From contig JARUPY010000089.1 in assembly GCA_029817715.1 (NCBI GenBank), positions 868,001-932,000 of the forward strand: a stretch of 64,000 bases of DNA. The letters are read 5' to 3'. This document shows positions 47,806 through 59,579 of the stretch, one piece after another (the first letter of the stretch is position 1; each line of letters begins with the position of its first letter). Both the position numbers and the translations under genes were made by a program. The DNA comes from Melastoma dodecandrum. Taxonomy: Eukaryota > Streptophyta > Magnoliopsida > Myrtales > Melastomataceae. The notes beneath the pieces were generated by a model. That model ran no database searches. It was not told the DNA's origin and worked only from the letters and a program-made list of their open reading frames with translations.

Positions 47806-48986
47806 AGGAGGAGGAGGGGGAGCGTCTTGGGTCGGGGGAGATCACCTTGATGCATGTAATATGAAATGGGATTCATTCAATCATTGATTGATACTGAGGG
47901 TAAAAGAGAAGGATCTGGCATTCTTCACAGGTGTAGTGTTGGGGTTTGGTTCGGTTAAAACAAAAAACTTTAAAAAAAAAAAACGCAGAAAAATGAATTT
48001 TTTGTCGTCGTCGTCGTAGTCGAGGAAAATTGACTTTTTTTTTTTTTAAGTGGACAAGGTTTATGGATTCATTCAACCCTGGGGAGACAAAATTGTGAGG
48101 GAGGAGGGACAGACAAAAACATGATTAGACGAAGAAGAAGAAGAAGAAGAAGAAGAAGAGTGAAAGCGAGTGATGGTGTTAAACTGGTAAGTAGCAGGAG
48201 GGGGGGCGCCGGCGCCCCTTGTGTCTGACTTATTGGGGGTGTGTGGGGTTAGTAAGTACGACTTTATCGGCACGTTACCAAAACATTGTCAAATAAATAA
48301 GGAGAGAAAACCAACACCATCTCTTTTAATTTATTTATTATTTAGTTTGGTGTCAAAGTCAATGCTTCTGCTTGTCCCGCGCATTTATTGGAATTCGGAC
48401 TTAGGGAATAAGTTGATGAGATGGAATTTGGACTTTAATATCATTCTCCGACTCATCTTAAGCGCAATCAAACATCGAAGTGAGTAAAAATGGATTCAAA
48501 TTCATTCCACAAACTATAATTACCCAACGAAATGAAATAGAAAAAGTAAGTAGGAGGAGATAACGGTGATTGAGATGGACGTAAATGGTTGTAATATTAT
48601 ATTTATTTAGTGATGGATACATTTTGAAATTTGGGGGGTTGTGCGGGGGCAGGTGAACACATGTTGACACTTTTGGACTAAGCACACGTAACCCCCCCTT
48701 TTTTTTGTTTATCATTATCCAAAGTGGGTAAGAATTGAATAACGAGACGAGATTCATAAAAGCCGTGGTGTGTTCAAGAAGATAGAGATTCACAAGAATT
48801 GCACAAACACTAGAGGCTGACTTACAACAACACATGATGCCCCCTCCTTCCGAGACTTTCAAGAACTAAAACTAAAACCAAACCATCATCATCCCTCCGA
48901 TCCACCCCACAATTACAACAGCCCAATCTCATTATGGGCCTCGGCCCAATACTTTTCGAAACTTTCCACTTGCGGCGGGCACTCAA
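47806..48986. other. Intergenic region, no gene recognised
   Basis: Promoter side of the lectin receptor kinase and 3' side of the first UGT88. Contains a GAA microsatellite (48131-48160) and poly-T tracts; a minus-strand open frame at 48458-48862 is unsupported. Confidence 0.5.
48131..48160. repeat. (GAA)n microsatellite
   Basis: About ten perfect GAA units in the upstream region of the lectin receptor kinase. Confidence 0.9.
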
Positions 48987-50465
48987 TTAAGGAGCAGCGA
49001 TGACTACGTCCCCGTTGGAAGGGCTCAACGACTCCGGCGCCACGGCAGGGGGGAAGCGCCCCACCGACTCGATAAATGCAGCCATTCCCACGACGGAGGT
49101 CCCGCTCTCCTCACGCCTCGCCTTCGCCGCCTCCTCCTTCATCGAGGAGACTCGCTCCCTTGCCTTCCTCCCTTTGTCAGAGTGCATCAACTCCCTCACC
49201 CCTGCCTCCAACTCCTGCGCGCTTACGAAGTCGTCCGGCGCCAAGTTTATTGGTATGGCTACCTCCAATTTCTCCACCAGGTAGGCCCGGTTTACCTTCT
49301 GTTCTGCATACAGTGGCCACGCCAGCATGGGGACCCCCGCGCAGATTGCCTCCATCACTGAGTTCCAGCCACAGTGCGTGACGAATCCGCCAACCGCCGG
49401 GTGGTTCAAGATGTCCACCTGTGGCCCCCATGACTCGATCATGTATCCCCTTTCCCGAGTCCTATCCAGGAAATCCTCCGGCAAGAAGGCCTCCAACCTC
49501 GTCCCACTTTCCCCCAGCATCCGCCGCGTCTCGTCGTCTGGCCTTGGGACACGAGCCACCCACACGAACCTCACCCCGCTCTTCTCGAGACCCATGGCGA
49601 TTTCCTTCAATTGTTTGCCGCTGAGAATCCCCATTGACCCGAAGCTCAAGAACAAGACGCTGTCGATGGGTTGGCGATCGAGCCAGGTCAAGCATCCGTG
49701 CCTGGCTCCACCGCCACTTCGAGCTGCCCCCACCGGCCCGATGCAGTACGTCGGCAGGTTCCTCCCACCTGGGACACAGCCGCCCCTGATCAACTCGAGC
49801 GCTCCAGTTTCGAGCTTTTCAAACGTGTTCAGGATTATCCCAGCAGACTTGGACATATCGATGGCCGTGTCCAGGAAAAAACGGTAAATCCGGTGGCTCT
49901 TATCGGACACCGCCAAGGGCATATCTCGAGGGGACAGCGGAGGGTACCCCGGGATTTCCACTACTTCCCCAGCATCCATATCCTTGAAGTCAGGATACTT
50001 CTCGTCGAGGATGGGGGTGAAAAGGAAGGAGATCAGGCTATACGCACCGGAAGTATAGAAATAGTAGGTGGGAATCCCGAGCGAGGTCAAAACCTCCGAC
50101 GCGGCGCTGCAGAAGAAGTCGAGGACGACGGCCTTGACGCCGGCAAGGGAGAGTAGCAACTGCCGGAGGGTGGGATTGTTAAGGCGAGCGAGCTCGTAGG
50201 ATAACAGGCTGAGGTCGACAGGGGAGGACGAGGCAGGAGGGGGATGGGAGGCGCAGGGGAGGCGGAGGAAGGATATGGAAGGGGCGGAGGCAGAAACGGA
50301 GGAGATGTAAGATTCGAGGGAGTCGGCCTCATGGGGAAGAATGGAGATGACGACGGTGATGGAGAAGGAGTGGGAGTGGCGGAGGAGGATGAGTTTGGCG
50401 AGCTCCAACATGGGAGCCAAGTGGCCTTTCCCCGACGACGGGTATAGGACGATGGTGTCCTTCAT
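48987..50465 (-). CDS. UDP-glycosyltransferase, UGT88 family, gene 1
   Basis: Single-exon family-1 glycosyltransferase, 492 aa, full length. It transfers sugar from UDP-sugar to small acceptors; UGT88 members glucosylate flavonoids, phloretin or chalcones (family knowledge). Catalytic His15 (SSGKGHLAPM) and Asp116 (VVLDFFC) are in place. The PSPG box spans 346-389 (WGPQVDILNHPAVGGFVTHC...AGVPMLAWPLYAEQ), ending in Gln as in UDP-glucose users. SFGSMG at 274-279. The C-terminus has a short tail after the usual end. First of three adjacent, same-strand UGT88 copies. The acceptor cannot be read from sequence. Confidence 0.94.
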   Translation of the reverse strand: MKDTIVLYPSSGKGHLAPMLELAKLILLRHSHSFSITVVISILPHEADSLESYISSVSASAPSISFLRLPCASHPPPASSSPVDLSLLSYELARLNNPTLRQLLLSLAGVKAVVLDFFCSAASEVLTSLGIPTYYFYTSGAYSLISFLFTPILDEKYPDFKDMDAGEVVEIPGYPPLSPRDMPLAVSDKSHRIYRFFLDTAIDMSKSAGIILNTFEKLETGALELIRGGCVPGGRNLPTYCIGPVGAARSGGGARHGCLTWLDRQPIDSVLFLSFGSMGILSGKQLKEIAMGLEKSGVRFVWVARVPRPDDETRRMLGESGTRLEAFLPEDFLDRTRERGYMIESWGPQVDILNHPAVGGFVTHCGWNSVMEAICAGVPMLAWPLYAEQKVNRAYLVEKLEVAIPINLAPDDFVSAQELEAGVRELMHSDKGRKARERVSSMKEEAAKARREESGTSVVGMAAFIESVGRFPPAVAPESLSPSNGDVVIAAP

Positions 50466-51726
50466 GGTCTACCTCCACCACCACCACCACGAGAGACAGG
50501 GAAGGTGTTAAGTTGCGCCGACTTTGTTTAAATGTTCCGGCAAAGAAACTGTTTGTTTAATTTTGTGAAACATTTGTTGGGGGGAGGAAGAGAACACCAG
50601 CGGTTGGTCAACTCAGCAGCGACAAGTATTAAAACTATTTGAATGATAACTTAAAATACAACAAGAAGAAGAGTTATTTACGAAGCCTCTATTTTTTTGG
50701 CAGGTATGACTGACAGCAGTGTGGGGGGGGGGGGGTTGAATTGAAACACGTGTCTTTCGTGACGGCTCACGTTCGGTACGTAAATATTAAAAAAAATCAT
50801 CAAATAATATATTATATCGATCAGGGTCTTGTTAATTAAAGCCTACGTATGCTTACTTTATCCAAGTCAAGGCACTCACTCATTGTTAGCCGCCCCATAT
50901 GTATGCTCTCTTTACATGGTTCAACTCATAGCTCATGTTACGTGACCAATGATGATAAATGTTTATATTAAAAATAATAGCTATATAGATAGAGCCTTAG
51001 AGAAATGTGACGAGCTCGATTAGCTTAGCAAAGCTATCGCTATTATCTCCTCACGCAATTGACGAACAAGTTATGTCGACGTGCATACGTTCCGGTGTTA
51101 TTTGCTAATTTCCAGTCAAATTGCTTCAACAATCCTCGTAATCTCCAGAAAATATAAGGGACCAATCTTTCACGACATAGATGTTCTTCGTCAATCTCGC
51201 CGTAAAATTTGTCACATCAAGTTTTTACATCCGTCGGTGCTTTCCGACGTTCCCATGAAGATTAGCTGGATCAAACTTTCTACAACCCTAAAATGTAAAA
51301 TTTAAATGAACACCTTTTCCCACATGAGGTATGAATGCAGGGCTAGAGCTAGCCCAGTTCCAATTATCGTAATAAGATAGATTCAACGGGCTTCATTTTG
51401 TTTTAGGTTTCACGCAGCGCACCCACCCAGCAAGCACTCCCCACGGCTTATGTATCGATGGCGTCAGCCTAATTTGTTTTGTCTCAGTAGTTTCGAAGAT
51501 AACAAACGAGTGATTGTGGTTTAAAAAAAAGTAAGTATTGGAAACGAGGACCACCACCACCACCACCTACTTTCATCAAATATTATCATAATTAAGACAA
51601 ATGTCTTAATTGAGTGTCTTAATTATACAAACTTTGTTTAAAATCAAGGAAAAATCGGTACAAATCTCCTCTCAATCACTCACCAATAATTTAATTTACT
51701 TGGACCACCACCTCCTCCTCCTGTTT
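50466..51726. other. Spacer between UGT88 genes 1 and 2
   Basis: AT-rich, with a G homopolymer near 50724-50735; no gene recognised. It should hold the promoter of UGT88 gene 1 at its left end. Confidence 0.5.
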
Positions 51727-53145
51727 CTAATTAAAAAAGTTCCCGGGTCCCACCACGTTCCGGGTGAACTTCGACAGTGCAACGTTGGATGATCCCCCTT
51801 CCCTCATTGCCACGTCAGCCTCTCCCTTGAGGCAACTCATCTTGTCCCTCAGCCCCCCCGCTGACAACATCAGCTCCTTCACCACCCTCTCCACCGCCTC
51901 CGCCGCCACGAACCCTCCCTCCGACTCCTCCACCGCCAGGGCTATCCCCATCTCCTCCACCATCATCACCCTGTTGTGCCTCTGCTCCGCGTACAGCGGC
52001 CACGCTATCATAGGGACCCCCGCGCTGACTGCCTCCAGCACCGAGTTCCATCCGCAGTGCGTCACGAACCCCCCAACAGAACCGTGCTTCAGGACCTCAA
52101 CCTGCGGCACCCATGACTTCACTAGCATCCCCTTCCCATCTGTTCTGTCGAGGAAACCATCTGGGAGCAGTGGTCTCAAGTCGAAGTTGCCCTTTGCGGT
52201 TGTGTCCGGGTTCTTTACCACCCAAAGGAACCTCTGCAGACTATTTTCAAGCCCCGTGGCTATCGCCTTCAGCTGCTCCACCGAGAACACCCCTAAGCTG
52301 CCGAAACAGAGGAACACGACGCTTCCACCGGGTTGAGCATCTAGCCATGAGAAGAACCCTGGCAGTGCATGGCCGTCCTCCCCTTTCTGACTTTCCGAAG
52401 ATATCAATGGTCCGATGCAGAAGAGAGGCGGGGTTGACCCACCGGGGATGCAGTCTCCATCAACTATAGCTTGGATTGCTCGCGGCTCAAGTTTATCGAA
52501 TGAGTTGACTATAATCCCATCTGAAGTTCGCAGCTGCGCTGAACTGTTGAGAAGCCCGGCGTAGCATGGATCGTCTCTCACCAGCAAGGGCTTAGCAACA
52601 TCACCCGCTGGGAGAGGCGGCAGGCCAGGGACAGGTAGGCAAAGCTTCAAGTCCTTGAAGTTCTCTGTGTATTTTTCGTGGAGAATGGGCCAGTAGAGGA
52701 AGAAGCTGAGGAACCCAGCGCCGGAAGTGAAAAAGAAGAAGGAGGGGACGAGGAGCTCTCTCACAATAGGCTGCACGACGCTGCAAAAGAAATCCATGAT
52801 GAAGGCCTTGACGGAGTACTCCCTGGTGATCGACTCGAGGGCCTGTCGGATGTTTGGGTTGTTGAGGCGGATGAGGTCGAGGGCGAGCGTCTCAAGGTTG
52901 GGGGATGTGGTGGAGTAGTCCGGTGGTAGGGAGATGGCTGACAGACGGTGGAAGGTTAGGGAAGGGACGGTGGCAGAGACGGAGGCGATGTAAGGAGTAG
53001 TAGCACCGGCATCATAGGCCTGGTTGGTGACGAGTATGTGGATGGAGATGGAGGGACAGTGGGTTAGAATGAGCTTGCCGAGCTCGACCATGGAGACGAG
53101 GTGGCCGATGGCCGGCGATGGGTAGAATACGAGGGCCTCCGCCAT
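51727..53145 (-). CDS. UDP-glycosyltransferase, UGT88 family, gene 2
   Basis: Single exon, 472 aa, complete. His15 (SPAIGHLVSMV) and Asp118 (FIMDFFC) match the catalytic pair. The PSPG box at 345-388 (WVPQVEVLKHGSVGGFVTHC...AGVPMIAWPLYAEQ) is intact and ends in Gln. The acceptor-side N-terminal half is clearly diverged from gene 1 (RLSAISLPPDYSTT versus RLPCASHPPPASS), so these are old tandem paralogues rather than recent copies and may differ in acceptor. Confidence 0.94.
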   Translation of the reverse strand: MAEALVFYPSPAIGHLVSMVELGKLILTHCPSISIHILVTNQAYDAGATTPYIASVSATVPSLTFHRLSAISLPPDYSTTSPNLETLALDLIRLNNPNIRQALESITREYSVKAFIMDFFCSVVQPIVRELLVPSFFFFTSGAGFLSFFLYWPILHEKYTENFKDLKLCLPVPGLPPLPAGDVAKPLLVRDDPCYAGLLNSSAQLRTSDGIIVNSFDKLEPRAIQAIVDGDCIPGGSTPPLFCIGPLISSESQKGEDGHALPGFFSWLDAQPGGSVVFLCFGSLGVFSVEQLKAIATGLENSLQRFLWVVKNPDTTAKGNFDLRPLLPDGFLDRTDGKGMLVKSWVPQVEVLKHGSVGGFVTHCGWNSVLEAVSAGVPMIAWPLYAEQRHNRVMMVEEMGIALAVEESEGGFVAAEAVERVVKELMLSAGGLRDKMSCLKGEADVAMREGGSSNVALSKFTRNVVGPGNFFN

Positions 53146-53439
53146 GGATCCAAGGAATATTACTTTTTCTTGGTTTATTATATGGACCCGAGAGCATCAT
53201 TAAATAAAGTCTCTGGTTAGTTTTGAAAAACAAAATATCATAAAATTAAAGTTTGAAAATTAATAAATTAAAGTAGGAATTTACTTTACGAAAAAGGAAA
53301 ATTGCTACTTGTTAACCAATATAGAAAAACACTATGGCTTGTTGGGCCGTCCTAAGTGACGTACTTATTATCTACTATTCCTTTAAAGTCTTAATTTCTA
53401 TAACGTTAAGCAACGTAGAAAACAGTATGGCTTGGGCCG

Positions 53440-54608
53440 TCACTTATATCTACGTACAGCGGTCAGGCTACACCATTGGCACGCCAGCACATACTGCTTC
53501 CAACATCGAGTTCCACCCACAGTGCGTCACGAAGCCTCCCTCTTGTCGTCTCCGAGAATCCTTCAGGAAGAAGTGAGACCAGATCTAGCTCGGGCCTCAG
53601 GCCGACTGCCCCTGTCGTCATCGGATTTCGAACCACCTATAAGAATCTCCTGCCACTCGTTTCCAATCCAGTGGCGATAGCTTTCAGCTGTTGCTCAGGA
53701 AACACGCCCATGCTTCCAAAACAAAGGAAGACCGCACTGCCTTTCGGTTGACAGTCCAGCCATGTTTGACATTCCTCGGCCCCATTAACTTGCAAAGACG
53801 AATCACGATTAATCAGAGCCTGTCTAGCTACCTTCCCCGATATGCTACAAGGACTGTTTGACTGGTTGTTAAACTAACATTGAGTTATCTGTAGCGACTG
53901 TTTGTTACCTCCATCATTGGACGAGACCAATGGGCCAATGCAAAAGGTAGGGATTTGCTTGCCTGGCCGACATTCTCCCTTCTTTACCGCATCCAATGCT
54001 CGGTGCACGAGTGCGTAGAATATGTTTATTATAACCCCAGCAGACGACGACATTTCCAGGGAGCTCTCGAGTAAGTATTGGTATGCCATGTCGTTTCGGT
54101 CCCGGCAGGGTCCTGGGAAATCGATTGACATCATAGGCGGGAGACCCGGGATGTGAAGAGGCTTGCTTATGTCCTTCTCCGAGCAGTGGCAGCTGGCTTT
54201 GAGGATTGGGATGTGAAGGAACATGGCCAGCCCTCCGCCTCTGGAAGGGAAGAAGAAGTAGAAGGGGATGCCAAGGTCACGAGCAACAGGACCGACATAC
54301 CCACAGAATTAGTCGGCAGTGATGGGATAGACTGAGTGGGTCTCAAAGATGGACTGGAGGAGAGGAGGTTGGCGTTGCTAAGTGGAAGAGTCCTGAAGAC
54401 GAGGCGGATACATCCGGAGGCAAGGAAGGTGTTAGGAGGAGGTGGAAGCCGACACGGAGGGCAGAGAAGGATAGGGAGGAGATAGAGGGAACGCCGGAGC
54501 TGGCACCAACGGGAGGGGCCGCGATGAAGACATGGACGGAGACGGGAGCATGGGGCTGAGGTGGCAAATCGCATGCACGGTGTAGAGTACTAAGGCGTGT
54601 TTCTTCAT
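53440..54608 (-). pseudogene. UGT88-like pseudogene (third copy)
   Basis: Starts MKKHALVLYTVHAICHLSPML at 54608 (His kept but the surrounding Gly lost). Frames then shift repeatedly. The middle is clear at 53874-54224 (PLHIPGLPPMM, SSLEMSSSAGVIINIFYALVHRALDAVKKGECRPGKQIPTFCIGPLVSS). Later come pieces equivalent to [19 protein letters not shown] (~53700-53770) and a piece of the PSPG box (CGWNS...AGVPM, ~53470-53530), which stops at TAG. The sequence between GCRP-type and PSPG blocks is shortened. It cannot make an enzyme. Confidence 0.85.
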
Positions 54609-54880
54609 TGATAAAAAGAGGCGGCGGGTGACTGAACAGAGTTTTGAATTGCGTTAGGAGTTCTTGGACCAAGCGATGGTTGTTTTCACATTAAACCTTT
54701 TCCCCGGAGTAGGTGAAAGATCCGCCAAATTTTAATGCTGTCAGTTAAGTCGTTTATTGCTTCCACGAAAGAACACATTGAGATAAGAAACAGGGCAAAC
54801 GCGTGCACTTCACAGGAGTCCACAAGTAACAAACAGTAGGTTGAAATGTTACAATAAGGTCCAGCAACACCAAACCTCAC

Positions 54881-57800
54881 TCAGTATTCCCATTTCTTCA
54901 CCTCCATACCTTCAGGCGGACTCCCCTCCACCTTCTTACTCCCCACTTCCTTCCAGTTGGTCGAGAGCACCGTCCCGTTCGACTCCACCTATGAAACCAG
55001 AGCCACCGACGTCATACTATCTCAAAAGATGGCAGTTGAATCACAGGTGTACGGATAGTGATGTTAGTGAATCTTACGAATGACTTGCTCATTGCTCTTC
55101 TGGTGTCCTCATCCGCATCCTTGTAGATGTCCCGGAAGAACTTGTTCAATGCAGCATCCCCATCTAGTTTCTCTTCTTTCTCCTGCAATGTATATGGAAG
55201 CAGCTCATAAGGTCAAGTTAAGTGTGATGCGGTGGTAGCAAGCTTACAGGGGCAAATGTGAAGTCTAACCTCCTTTTTCACTTGAGCTTCAAGTTTATCC
55301 CAGTCAACTCTCCTTGGTTTTGATGATGGGTAGGTGAGTTTTTGAGGCGTGATGCCTGCAGGTTTCTTAATCAGATGGGCAATCCAAAAAGCATAACATA
55401 AAATTACATTGACCATCTTGAATTGAGATCTCTTCGCTCTGTCAGGAACCCGAAAGGTGGCACGTAGAACAACACTTTGAGCAAAAAAAAAAAAAACTAT
55501 CTAGTCCTAGAAGTTTTCGGTAAGACATTAGTAAGGCCTTCCCCTGATGACATCAGAACAGTCTTACTTATAAAAAAAAAATCAGAACAGTCTTGATATA
55601 AACAGTTGCTTACCAAAAGACGCCTAAGTGCAGGGCAAAGCAGATATACTAGTAGAACAATTCCGACAAGTATCAATACAGTAGAACAACATTTTACCTG
55701 AGACTACGTTTACTCTCTGAGGAACGACGCCATTGCTGAATTCCAGAGAAGTCCAATTTATTGGTTCCGCTTTAGCAAGGCGGATTTCAATTTTAGTTTG
55801 CAAGACTTCATATCTGCACTCCTCTGGTTTTATCTATCTCAATGAAAGAACGTGTCAGGGAAACATCAGAACATTCTGAAAATCAAAGGTTTAAATACTC
55901 ACGATAAGAAGAAAAGGGAACAACATAGCATCTCAAGGATGCAAGATTCGGAAGGAAAATCTCCATAAGAATGGTCAAGAGAAGAATATATTACTAAATG
56001 CTGAGAGACATGCTGAGAAAGAATTAAAATATCATACCTTTCCAAATAGACGAGGCTGAAAAGTGTAAGCATCTTCACCAGGTGAATTGACTCTCACACT
56101 AAGCTGGAAAAATCCAATCCAATAAGGAATTTCAGAGCAATCATTTTAACACAAACAATTGGACTGATACAACTAAACAGACCGGAAAGACCAATAGTAT
56201 GATCTCACAATTTGTTCGCCAAAATCAACCAAGACATCTGAGGCAGGTACGCCCTTTGCGAAAATGGTCACCACCACTTCTTCAGGCTTCTGGTAAAACT
56301 CGTGCCTATATGCACAAAAAGAAACCTCTTTCTCAATGAAATTCAACAGTGAACAACCACTACACTTTCCTAAACTAGACAAGACGAACTCTTAATAAGA
56401 TCACTGGATAACATATAGTCCTAACTCAACAAGGATTGTAACTGTGTCTATATAAATGGGGTCCCAATACCCACCCTAACTTCATGAAGCAACTCCACAA
56501 AAAAGTCCCTTAAGAAAAGAAATAGGAGAGTGTTAGGCAATTCATCTTCTAACTGTAGAATTTTGTACCTAATGTAACAAGAATCAACATCAATAGGCAC
56601 ACTGCTACATGGTGGCACACTTCGCCTACAGAAATGGTTAGTGTGTTAAATAAACTAACCTATATTTTGGTTTCAAGTTTGAAGCAGGAGTCTCAGGCTT
56701 TGGAACATCAGACAAGGCCTGGTCGATATTCTCCACAGCACATGTTGGCAGCTTCTCAAGAGACTGGTTAAATACCTCACCTGATTCCTCTGCACAAACC
56801 AGAGAACACTGCGAGTTGGTCCCTCAAATCAAATGTCAATAGAAATCCTTAAAAAAACAATGTCAATCAACAAAAGGAGTCGCATTTGTTGCAATGGGCA
56901 TAAAATGGTGTGTTCTCGATAAGCAAGTCATATAAGAAATGTCGGTCACGTTAGTGAAAGAAAAACACGTCGAGCCCCAAAGGTACCTGCAATGCACTCT
57001 TCGCATCTCTTAATTAAATTAGCAAATCTCGTGTCCCCGGGGACCAAAGAAGCACCTTTCTCCAATGCGGCCTTAGCAGTCGGATACTCCTCAAGCTCAA
57101 AGCATGCATTCCTAGACATCAACAGAGAGAAGAGAAGAAAATAAGTAGAATTAGGTCGAGAAACTACAATGATATCCCTACGGGAAAAAAGCATCCTGAA
57201 CTTGAAAAAAAAAATCCATCTCTTCCTGATACTGCAGTCATTTGATCAAGACATAACATTTCTTTTCTTTTCCATTGTCAGAGTAATAAAAATGGAGCGG
57301 CTTCCTAATCCAGAGATAGGAAGCCCAGAAATGAAATCACAAGAAGACACTGACCCTTTCCTCAAGTAAGCTTTATGCATAGAGGGATCCAACTCAATTG
57401 CTCGGTTCGCGTCAGCCACAGCCTCTACAAACAAGCAGCATTCATCAGGTTATCAACAAAACCCAATCAAAACCAAACTTCCCATCCCATGCCAAAAAAA
57501 ATCACAACCTGTAAGCCGTAAAGTCTAAAGTAAGTCCGAATTGCGCGGGATCTAACAGCCACAACAATCAGCAACTCGTGGTAAACCATTAAAAAACTCC
57601 TAAACCTAAGCTCCTCGACAAGTTCCTAGGCTTTCAATTACTACGCAATAATCCATCGCAGACGGATGCAAAAGCAAAGAGTCAGGAGGAAAATAAGTGG
57701 GGGAGACCGGTGAAGTTGCGGAGCTTGAGGTTGGCCTGAGCGCGGTCGGCGAAGAGGTCAGGGTTGGAAGGGGAGAGGGAGATGGCCTGTGAGTAGAGAT

Positions 57801-57882
57801 CGACGGCGAGCTCGAAGTGGTCGTCGATGAAGGCCTCCCTCGCCTTCTGCTCCAGATCGGAAGGAGACGACAACGACGCCAT
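54881..57882 (-). CDS. SGT1: SGT1 co-chaperone (HSP90/RAR1/SCF partner), complete
   Basis: Ten exons, all in phase: 57708-57882, 57355-57424, 56987-57111, 56660-56789, 56209-56305, 56038-56103, 55698-55833, 55270-55355, 55078-55182, 54881-54988; 1098 nt, 365 aa, the normal plant length. TPR domain ~1-117 ([40 protein letters not shown]). CS domain ~165-250, which binds HSP90 ([47 protein letters not shown]). SGS domain to the end ([66 protein letters not shown]). SGT1 stabilises NLR immune receptors and works in auxin/jasmonate SCF signalling (family knowledge). No damage seen. Confidence 0.96.
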
Positions 57883-58051
57883 CACCCAAGCAATCACTCG
57901 CACCGCAGGAACAGGGGGGAAGCAGACCGACCAAATGCTTTTGCTATCAATCAACCACAAAATAAATCACGTTCGACAAAATTGATCTGATCCGATTCCT
58001 TTCTTTGCTTCACAGTGTAACCCCCCTCGATGGGCCGACCGGGTCGGGTTC

Positions 58052-59053
58052 TTACAAGTCCGTCCGGACAGGATCTTTGTGTTTTGTTCGTACGACAAGG
58101 TCCAATGTGCTTGTAAACATGCAAATATACATGGGCTTGAGAGTTATTGGGCTTTTGGGAGGCTGCTTGCTTCGGGTGCTTCCGGCGTTGGAGTGTTGGT
58201 GGGCTGGCGGGGGATGGGAGTGATCTCCTCCTGTGTAGGCTACGATGAAGAGGTCCGGACCATCCCGGCGCCTCTCCACCTGCTTCTTTGCCATGCACGC
58301 TTTCGAGCTGCTGCATCTGTAGTAGCTTCATGAATAACACACAACAAGTGCATCCGTGAAACGTTCCTCGGAGTTTAACCGACCGGCAAACACCGACTAG
58401 AGGGAGAGAAAGACCTTGGATAAGGTGAGCCTTTGATGGGCTTCTGGCCGTACTTACGCCATGCCCATGGATCGGACGAGAGAGTCTCCCTGGCGAAATG
58501 GCAAATCGATCTCCGTGGTGCTTTCCTTAGTAAAGAACAAAAACTTAAAATATTTAGAATGAAGAACATGTGCCCGCTTTCAAGTCGAGTGGTTTGAGAA
58601 TTTTGTTCCAGTACCTCCTTTTGCATTTAAAATTCGAGGCAGACTCCCGTATAATTGGAAGAGTACTCCGATGATCAGCTTTCCCACACATCAGTTGATG
58701 GTGAGGATACGGCAAAGGTTGAGAGACGAATGCGACGGGATTATCAGTTCAGGTGGGGCGTGGTATGGTGGACGGAAGAGACAGGGGAACAGGTGGCTGG
58801 AAAACCAGCTGACTCGGGCTGGGGATATCAACTGATGGCTGCTGGATAAACGGCCAACACGGTATCTCCAGCTCGTGAGACGGGTCAATCCCCGGGGGTG
58901 TGATGGAGGTGGGCGGATGCAAAAAATAAGAACCGAAAGAGTCCTCGGTTTCTTCATTAAAAGTCAAAGACGCCAAGCAAGTCAGTGGGTCGGCGGAGGC
59001 CGCGGCCGTGCCACAGCTCCTTACAACTGTTCCGAGGTCCCAATCTCCTCCAT
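58052..59053 (-). pseudogene. WRKY transcription factor (group IIe) pseudogene
   Basis: N-terminal GDWDL..VVRSC motif typical of WRKY22/27/29 types (~59040), followed by the acidic ETEDSFGSYF stretch, then the WRKY domain split by its usual intron: [21 protein letters not shown] (58440-58510) and YYRCSSSKACMAKKQVERRR...HSHPPPAHQHSNAGSTRS (58180-58310). Faults: the likely ATG (59053) is one base out of frame with DWDL, the linker before the domain has stops, and the splice acceptor before YYRC appears to have lost a codon. Past the zinc finger the frame runs into unrelated sequence, ending at 58052. It lies head-to-tail upstream of SGT1, so its remains border the SGT1 promoter. Confidence 0.78.
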
Positions 59054-59096
59054 TGAAACTGAAATAGACGGAGAATGGGAACAAAGGAAAGGGTTT

Positions 59097-59554
59097 TGTT
59101 AGGATTTGGTCCGAAGTTGAGATCTTTTGAGACAACGTAATATTACGGAAGATATTGTAGGCATATATTTTCTAATATTGTGATATATTAGATTATATAT
59201 GAGTAATATACTAGTATCCTATTTGTCAAAGATTTTCTATTAGTGGAGAACTATAGATAGAGTATTTGTCTAGTTTATTAGGCATGGTGGTGTGACACGG
59301 TAAGTGTGACATTCAAGAGAGAAAATCATCGAGTCAGGGTAGAGGTTATTCTACGGAATTCGGGATTATGATTTTCTTGTATCTCGGGTGAGTGAGCGAC
59401 ATGTTTTTGTAATCTCGGTTGTCTAGTGGAATCTCCGGAGGACGTCCACGTGGACGTAGGCCGATTTTGGCCAAACCACGTAAATCTTGCGTGTGCTGTT
59501 TTTCATCCAAGTTTCACTATCGGGGCTTGACACGACAACTGAATTTCCCCAACA
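59097..59554 (+). repeat. 5' LTR of the non-autonomous copia element
   Basis: 458 bases, TG...CA ends, directly followed by the primer-binding site. The TATA-like motif that reads CTATAAATAGGGG in the 3' LTR is degraded here to CTATAGATAGAG. Confidence 0.88.
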
Positions 59555-59579
59555 ATTGGTATCAGAGCGGGTCGTGAAG

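Noticed and set aside
49327..49887. 186-codon plus-strand open frame
   Set aside because: Antisense shadow of the GC-rich UGT88 gene 1.
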